Assembly (NCBI GenBank): GCA_035079385.1
Contig: JAVHKY010000004.1
Location: forward strand, 12,493,001 to 12,557,000
Reading direction: 5' to 3'
DNA from: Aspidiotus rigidus
Lineage: Eukaryota > Arthropoda > Insecta > Hemiptera > Diaspididae
Length of the DNA stretch: 64,000 nucleotides
Shown: positions 56,890-64,000 of the stretch, one piece after another
How positions within the stretch are numbered: position 1 is the first letter of the stretch
Layout of the letters: every line of letters begins with the position of its first letter
Translations under genes and position numbers: made by a program
Notes under the pieces: model-generated
What the model was told of the DNA's origin: nothing
Seen by the model: only the letters and a program-made list of their open reading frames with translations
The model's database searches: none

Positions 56890-57556
56890 ATTATTACGCG
56901 GGGTGTACTCGCGAATTTCTGAATCACCCACGGGGTAGAGATTTTCTAATTATTAATTATATTAATTATTTAATTTTTTATTTATTTATTTAATTATTTA
57001 TTTATTTATTTCATTATTTGATTATTTAATTATTAATCAATTAATGAATTAATTATTTATTATTATTACGCGGGGTGTACTCGCGAATTTCTGAATCACC
57101 CACGGGGTAGAGATTTTCTCATTATTAATTATATTAATTATTTAATCATTTATTCAATTATTTAATTATTTAATTATGAATTAATTAATTATTTATTACT
57201 ATTACACGGGGTGTACTCGCGAATTTCTGAATCACCCACGGGGTAGAGATTTTCTAATTATCAATTATATTAATTATTTAATTATTTATTTATTTAATTA
57301 TTTAATTATTTAATTATTTAATTATTTAATTATTTAATTATTTAATTATTTAATTATTCAATTATTTATCTATTTATTTATTTATTTATTTATTTATTAA
57401 TTATTAATTATTATTATTACGCGGGGTGTACTCGCGAATTTCTGAATCACCCACGGGGTAGAGATTTCCCTTGACGGGGATGAGGGGGGGGGGGGGTGTA
57501 CTCGCGAGTTTCAAAATCGGGGTCCGGCGAGAGAAAAGACATGGAACATGTCAAAA
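55920..57556. mobile_element. TTTA-rich composite element S2, copy B
   Basis: Longer than copy A because it carries extra CTCGCTCCGCTC and TTTA blocks. The non-AT module GGTGTACTCGCGAATTTCTG occurs about four times between 56895 and 57440. It ends GAGAAAAGACATGGAACATG next to the half foldback element. Confidence 0.75.
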
Positions 57557-57924
57557 TGACGGCTTCCTTAAAGAAGTTAAACGAAGAACGCCGGGAACCT
57601 GTTGTATGAGTGATATGGGATTTTGTATTGAGAATTCAAGGAAGGCTAGACCTGAATAAATCTAGTATAAAGAAGGCCTAGACCTACTATAAGCCTAGTA
57701 CAATATAGTTTGAGAGTCTAAATTGTTCTCGAATCTCGAGCTATATATGATAGGAGGGGGATTTGGAAAAACTCCTATCATATATGGCTCGAGAGTCGAT
57801 AGTTTTCCAAGTCCCTCTCTTATCATATACATATAGCTCGGGAGTCTACATCTTTTGTTGGACGCCGGACAGCGCGCGGCAAATATCTCAAAAAGGCCCG
57901 CATAGAACACGCTCCCTGTTAAAA

Positions 57925-58122
57925 ATGGATACGCATTCGGCTAGGCTGTCGTCGCAGTTGTTGGGGCAAGTCACTATAGCAGATTCAGAGAGCTTAAAAA
58001 CAGAGTACATGCTCCTGAGGCAGAAATGTTGTTTGCTCTATAACAATGTTATCACTAACGAGTCTATGTTAGACGCTTCTCATCTACCTGAAGTCATTGA
58101 AGCAGATATTTGCAAACTTTAA
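57925..58122 (+). CDS. 65-residue ORF of unknown function (copy B)
   Basis: Identical to the copy A ORF over its first 57 residues except for two changes (LS for LL, V for I). It then ends PEVIEADICKL because it lacks the 11-bp duplication. The shorter form is probably ancestral. The start follows the foldback end, as in copy A. Confidence 0.35.
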   Translation: MDTHSARLSSQLLGQVTIADSESLKTEYMLLRQKCCLLYNNVITNESMLDASHLPEVIEADICKL

Positions 58123-58504
58123 AAATTGAAAGACAAATACATTAACACATAAGTGTCTCTTCTTGCGTTAGCCTATATAAACACTTGCCAAACAATGTAA
58201 GCCAAATTCAGGAAGAAAGAAAGGAATTACTTATTAACCAGTTACTAACGAGACTGCCCAAATTGTCAAAGGGTTATATATAATGGCACGCGAAAATGGC
58301 TATTTACAGTACATGTGGCGTAGGTGAGTCTTTTCAAACGAGTACATAGGTTTGCGGAACGAGCAAAGCGAGTGAAGCAATGTATGTACGAGTTATAAAG
58401 ACTTACCTACAACACTTGTACTGTACAAGGCTTTAAAATACAAATACTTTGAAGACAAATTTGTATATTGGATGTATACGTTTTCGTGCGGCATGTTTAC
58501 GTCA

Positions 58505-58858
58505 TTGGGATGTTAACCCAAGTTGCGTAAGTTGGTAGCCGTGCTCGAACATGTGGGGGATAATTTTAACGTACCATGCTTCATGATGGGGAATTTGCAA
58601 TTTTCAAATACGATTTAAATTATTACAATTTGTAATATCAAAAAATTATGTCCTATAAATCGTTTATACACTTCAAGAGAATCGATAACTGAAAGAAGTA
58701 ATTCTAATGGTGAAGTATTGAGTCATCTACGACTAATTGAAAATCTCGTTTCTTATGGCCGAATACATTGAACGTAAAATCGTCACCCAGAAATTCAAGC
58801 GAGTGCGGCGAGAGAAGAAGGCGATTCTAGCGCTACCAAACATAGGTTAACATCCCAA
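58505..58858. mobile_element. 354-bp TIR element, clean insertion in copy B
   Basis: TTGGGATGTTAACC at the left is an exact inverse of GGTTAACATCCCAA at the right, followed inward by TTGGTAGC on both sides. Copy A at 48130 has the uninterrupted site ACGTCATAGTTTTTTCGC, so the limits are certain to within one base. No target duplication longer than one base exists. No ORF. Confidence 0.85.
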
Positions 58859-59584
58859 TAGTTTTTTCGCAACGGTTTTCCCTGTATAAAAGACCATCGG
58901 TGACGTTATTTCGTTTTTTCACACGCTCCGCGCAACGCTGAAAATTGTTACCTACGTCACTATAAATCAGTCACTATAAATCGTTTCGCAAAAACGTACT
59001 TACGATGCATGCGTGTTTTAAAGAATATTTGTACGCGAAGATTTGTCACATTAAAAAAAATGGAAAATAACTACCTACTTCCTATATTTGATTCACGCGA
59101 CGATGTACACACGACCTCATTAATATGATTTCACGCGAAATTAACTTACAGCCGAAGAAAAATAAATGTTGATACTGTGATGAATCAGCCGAATCATCAA
59201 TTTTCTTTTAATTCAATTCATGGCTTTAACGTTCGTTGACAAATATCGTGAAAGTACTAGCTCTTATGATGAAGCAAGTGATGTCGATAAAGACCCGAAG
59301 GTTAAACGAAGACGACTGAATCGTATTTGGGTTGAACGAGAGGTGTTTGAGTCAACAGAGGATGCTAAAACAGCGGTTGAACCGAAAAAAATACGGAAGA
59401 TATGAGACGCGCTCAGCAAAACCATATATTATGTCGCGAATTTTTTTTGTCGGATTTTGATTGTTTTTTCTCGACGAGTTGATCAACTTTTAGACAAAGA
59501 AAAAGGTAGGTCGCTACGATAAAAGTTTGCTGCAGTACGAGCATTTTAAGTTGCAAAGAACGAGAAAAATTTTTTGCATTTTTT

Positions 59585-61051
59585 GACATGTTCCATGTCT
59601 TTTCTCTCGCCAGACCCCGATTTTGAAACTCGCGAGTACACCCCCCCTCCCCCCCCCCCGTCAAGAGAAATCTCTACCCAGTGGGTGAATCAGAAATTCG
59701 CGAGTACACCCCGCGTAATAATAATAATCAATAATAAATGAATAAATAAATAAATAAATAAATAAATAGATAAATAAATAATTAAATAATTAAATAATTA
59801 TTTAATTAAATAATTGAATAATTAAATAAATAAATAATTAAAGAAATCAATAATTAAATAATTATATAATTAATATAATTAATAATTAGAAAATCTCTAC
59901 CCCGTCGGTGATTCAGAAATTCGCGAGTACACCCCGCGTAATAATAATAAATAAATAATTAATTAATTAATTAATAAAAAATTAAATAATTAAATAAATA
60001 AATAAATAAATAATTAAATAATTAATTAATATAATTAATAATTAGTAAATCTCTACCCCTTGGGTGATTCAGAAATTCGCGAGTAAACCCCGCGTAATAA
60101 TAATAAATAATTAATTAATTATTTAATAAAAAATTAAATAATAAAATAATTAAATAATTAAATAAATAAATAATTAAATAAATAAATAATTAAATAAATA
60201 ATATAATTAATGATTAGAAAATCTCTACCCCGTGGGTGATTCAGAAATTCGCGAGTACACCCGCGTAATAATAATAAATAATTAATTAATTAATTATTAA
60301 AAAATTAAATAATAAAATAATTAAATAATTAAATAAATAATTAAATAAATAATTAAATAAATAAATAATTAAATAATTAAATAAATAAATAATTAAATAA
60401 TTAAATAAATAAATAAATAAATAATTAAATAAATAAATAAATAAATAATTAAATAATTAAATAATTAAATAAATAAATAATTAAATAATCAATATAATTA
60501 ATAATTAGTAAATCTCTACCCCTTGGGTGATTCAGAAATTCGCGAGTACACCGCGTAATAATAATAAATAATTAATTAATTAATTATTAATTAAATAATT
60601 AAATAAATAAATAAATAAATATTTAAATAAATAATATAATTAAATAATCAAATAAATAAATAAATATTTCAATAATTAAATAATAAAATAAATAAATAAT
60701 TAAATAATTAATATAATTGATAATTAGAAAATTTTCTAAGTCCCTCTTCCTATCATATATGGCTGGATAAGTCCCCTAGACTTGAATTGTCTCATACCAT
60801 TCCAATACAACAGCGAGGCCGCTCGTTCGCCCTACCTCATATTTCTCATAGAAGACTTGAATTTTCTCATACCATTCCAATACAACAGCGAGATCGCTCG
60901 TTCGCCCCACCGAAAGTTGATACCTCAAAATATTGAACACCCACAATTACCTCAAAATATTTCTCATACAAGACTTATACGAAGCCAAGATAGGTAAAGG
61001 GGTAAACGAATAATATCTCACGAACGCTTGACCTAGTAGAAGAATTAATAA

Positions 61052-61083
<32 letters not shown>

Positions 61084-61603
61084 ATTAAATAATTGAATAA
61101 TTAAATAATAAAATAATTGAATAATTAAATAATTAAATAATTGAATAATTAAATAATTGAATAATTAAATAATTAAAAATTAAATAATTAAATAATTAAA
61201 TAATTGAATAATTAAATAATTGAATAATTAAATAATTAAATAATTGAATAATTGACTAATTAAATAATTAAATAAATAAAGGCTGAATAGTCGAAATTTT
61301 TCCATGTCCCCTAGACTTGAATTGACTCATACCATACCAATACAACACCGAGACAGGGGGCGAACGAGCGGAGCGAGTTCGCGCTAGCTCATATTTCTCA
61401 TAGAAAACTTGAATTTTCTCATACCATTAAAATACAACAGCGAGATCGCTCGTTCGCCCCACCGAAAGTTGATACCTCAAAATATAGAACACCCACAATT
61501 ACCTCAAAATATTTCTCATACAAGACTTATACGACGCCAAGATAGGTAAAGGGGTGAACGAATAATATCTCACGAACACTTGACCTACTACAAGAATTAA
61601 TAA

Positions 61604-61662
<59 letters not shown>

Positions 61663-62290
61663 ATGAATAATAATAAATAATTAAATATTTAAATATTTAA
61701 ATAATTGAATAATTAAACAATTAAATAAATAAAGGCTGGATAGTCGAAATGTTTCCAAGTCCCCTACACTTGAATTGTCACATACCATTCCAATACAACA
61801 GCGAGTTCGCGCTATCTCATATTTCTCATAGATGACTTATACGACGCCATGATAGGTAAAGTTTTTTAAGTCCCTCTTCCTATCATATATGGCTGGATAG
61901 TCGAAATTTTTCCAAGTCCCCTAGATTTGAATTGTCTCATACCATTCCAATACAACAGCGAGATAGGGGGCGAACGAGCGGAGCGAGTTCGCGCTACCTT
62001 ATATTTCTCAAAAAAGACTTGAATTTTCTCATACCATTCCAATACAACAGCGAGATCGCTCGTTCGCCCCACCGAAAGTTGATACCTCAAAATATAGAAC
62101 AACCAGAATTACCTCAAAATATTTCTCATACAAGACTTATACGACGCCAAGATAGGTAAAGGGGTAAACGAATAATATCTCACGAACACTTGACCTAGTA
62201 GAAGCCTAGACTGAAATATTTCATGATGACTGATAAAATATAAAAGACATGGAACATGATTTTCATTTATTTGGCTATGCCAGAAAATTT
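59585..62290. mobile_element. S2 element in inverted orientation
   Basis: Reverse complement of the 55920-57556 type, about 2.7 kb because the arrays are longer. It opens with GACATGTTCCATGTCTTTTC and closes with AAAAGACATGGAACATGATT, then TTTGGCTATGCCAGA as at 25195. Five non-AT modules lie at about 59690, 59920, 60070, 60235 and 60535, then three GGGCGAACGAGCGGAGCGAG-type blocks. It interrupts a foldback element. Confidence 0.8.
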
Positions 62291-62389
62291 AATAATACTA
62301 CAATATGACCAAGTTTTTTAATCTCCGTACGAGCGTTTGGGTGGTTGGGAGAATCAAATTTTCATCGTGCTTTCTCTGTAAGTACGTAT

Positions 62390-64000
62390 TTTTTGTTTTT
62401 TGGCTGTCGTGAAAAAAAATTTTATTTTGCGACATAATATATGGTTTTGCTGAGCGCGCCTCATATCATCAACAAAAAAGACAACATTGGGAATGCGAGT
62501 GAATTATCGCTGTACTTTAGGATGGTACAGAAGTTTAGAGTGCCCAGCTGGGTTGTACCTACTTTATCATAGTACCCTTATTCATGACTGAAAATGATCG
62601 CACGAAAAGGCTCACCCTCTTTTCGTCCAGAGACATTTCGTTTATGACGCATTTCGTCCACAAGGCACTTCGTCCAGAGCGACATTTCGTCCACGACATA
62701 TTTTGTCCAGGGATATTTGGTCCAAACTTTTTTCGTCCAAAATTTTTTTCAGAAGTATTATGTGACAAGTTTATACTTAGACCTGAAATAGCTGAGAATG
62801 ATGTATAAAAATTTAATCATGGTAATGAACACGAGTCAGTAAGACTGATACAAATGTAACGTACAATATACTATCAGTAAATATTATGTGATATATGCCT
62901 CTTGGGTACGAAAATTCGCCTAAAGCTTGTCACCGCTCCCCGAGAGGCCAAACAGATACCTTTGGGTCAGAAGCGGAAGAGGCGCTGGCCAAGTAAGGCC
63001 GAAAGAGCATTAATTGTTATATAAAATTTGATATAGGTATTTTCAGTATTTTGTGATTAAAATTAGAAGAATAATTCTTTAGTTGAATTGTCGTAATATT
63101 TTCGTGTGATTTTTTTTTTTTTTGTGACAACTACTGAAATTTCGTTCATCTTACATTAATTTCTTTTTTTCCTTTTTTTTTCGTGAATGTTTTATTAAAA
63201 GCTGAATTATTATCTTTTTTGTGCAAAACGATTATTCATTTCGTTAAATCCTCCTTCCGATCTCGTGCCGAAAAATGCATGCCAAAAAAAATTAATGAAT
63301 TGAAAATGACTATATAAATGCTATTTTGACTAAACCCTTTCTTTTGGCCTGCGCTTTCTAAATTATATAACAGTCCTGATCTAGAATTCTATTGATCAAT
63401 TTATGCGATCCACGTTCATTTTATATATCTATATATTTCCTTTTTCGCTCTTATCTTGTCTTTGTGAGTGATCGTAGTCCATTCTCTTCCGAAAATTTCA
63501 TCCTGCTGCGGATAAATATCAATGACGAAAAACTGTTTTTCTCCAATTTGGTAACTATGTGTAAGTGGAGCTTACATCGACGACAATTTTTGCTTTCCCC
63601 CGCATAGACGTTTCTTAAAAAAATTTCCTCTCTCGAGCCTAATAAATTGGAGGGGGACATCGAAAAATTTTGACATCGCACGGTAAATTTCTCCTCCATA
63701 GAACAGGTTCCCTGTTAAAATAGGTGTACTCGCAGATTTCTTAATCACCCAAAAGGTATATCTTGAAAATTTTCCAATTCCGTTGTATTGAGGGAGGGGA
63801 GGCGAATTTTCAAATTGGGTTACGGTGAGACTAAAGACATGAAACATGTCAATATTAAATGGAATTCGTTCCAATATCAAGTAGGTTTGAACTCTTCTGC
63901 AATTACCAAGGATTCACAAATATCGCAAAAAAAAATGGCAGCGTGAACAGAGTGTTAAATATGTGTACCTAACAGAAGATGTTGAAGAAATCAACCAATT
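62390..64000. repeat. Segmental duplication, copy C, cut by the window end
   Basis: 62390-62580 matches 48935-49123, and 62580-64000 matches 50070-51500. The match runs to the last base, so the cluster continues beyond the window and a further alpha gene would be expected about 2.3 kb past the end. Confidence 0.85.

Larger units (their letters stand above)
50790..59585. repeat. Segmental duplication, copy B
   Basis: Counterpart of 40690-48840. It contains R2 copy 4 (51290-52190), the broken unknown gene, alpha copy 5, the KRBA2-like element, S2, a half foldback element (57552-57760) and the small ORF at 57925. Private changes: a BEL/Pao scrap (53158-53367) and a 354-bp TIR element (58505-58858). 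Confidence 0.9.

Overview
The window is arthropod, most likely insect, nuclear DNA. It is AT-rich, its one clear conserved gene is split by GT-AG introns, and most of the rest is transposon-derived or tandem repeat. The gene is Bre1, the E3 ligase that monoubiquitinates histone H2B. It lies on the minus strand at 7711-15779 in 16 coding exons that I could join without breaking frame (3477 nt, 1158 aa). Species cannot be fixed from the sequence; a hemipteran would fit, but that is a guess.

Layout. 1-6120: nested foldback and TIR elements, including a 16-copy 45-bp minisatellite and a 2.6-kb element with about 380-bp TIRs and a 6-bp target duplication that looks like an internally deleted Maverick/Polinton. 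6120-7710: plain spacer. 7711-16080: Bre1, with a 10-copy VNTR in its last intron and a short uORF in its 5' leader. 16.5-24.1 kb: MITEs, a TCCTCAT-rich satellite, a hAT-type element with an 8-bp target duplication, and the first members of two small membrane-protein families. 24.1-29 kb: satellites, a TTTA-rich composite element and a 2.5-kb composite foldback. 29-40 kb: second and third members of the small-protein family, a dead Penelope-like element framed by inverted repeats, and several long hairpins. 40.7-64 kb: a segmental duplication. Copy A starts near 40690, copy B near 50070-50790, and the start of copy C at 62390 runs off the window end. Between B and C sits a large inverted copy of the TTTA-rich element.

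The most interesting content is a dispersed multigene family, called alpha here. There are five copies, all on the minus strand (18442, 29783, 39794, 43492, 53795). Each is one exon after a conserved 3' splice site and encodes about 50-75 residues: a hydrophobic membrane segment and, in four of five, an almost invariant tail (VYDLDNPELDRYENQSNHRH; 20 residues). Copies 4 and 5 lie in the A/B duplication. Their surroundings and tail are nearly identical, yet the membrane half differs at about 17 codons with no synonymous change that I can find, plus an in-frame codon gain. Between older paralogs the tail varies almost only at synonymous sites. That is the pattern of diversifying selection on the membrane half and purifying selection on the tail. 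A second family (beta) encodes another tiny single-pass protein on the plus strand, with one intact copy (21030-21170) and one damaged copy (36998-37171). I recognise neither family.

Other coding traces are transposon relics: Penelope reverse transcriptase plus GIY-YIG, a KRBA2/SCAND3-type integrase C-terminus inside a TIR element (two copies), a BEL/Pao integrase scrap and a possible Gypsy pol scrap. An unknown gene was broken by a 145-bp insertion before the A/B duplication.
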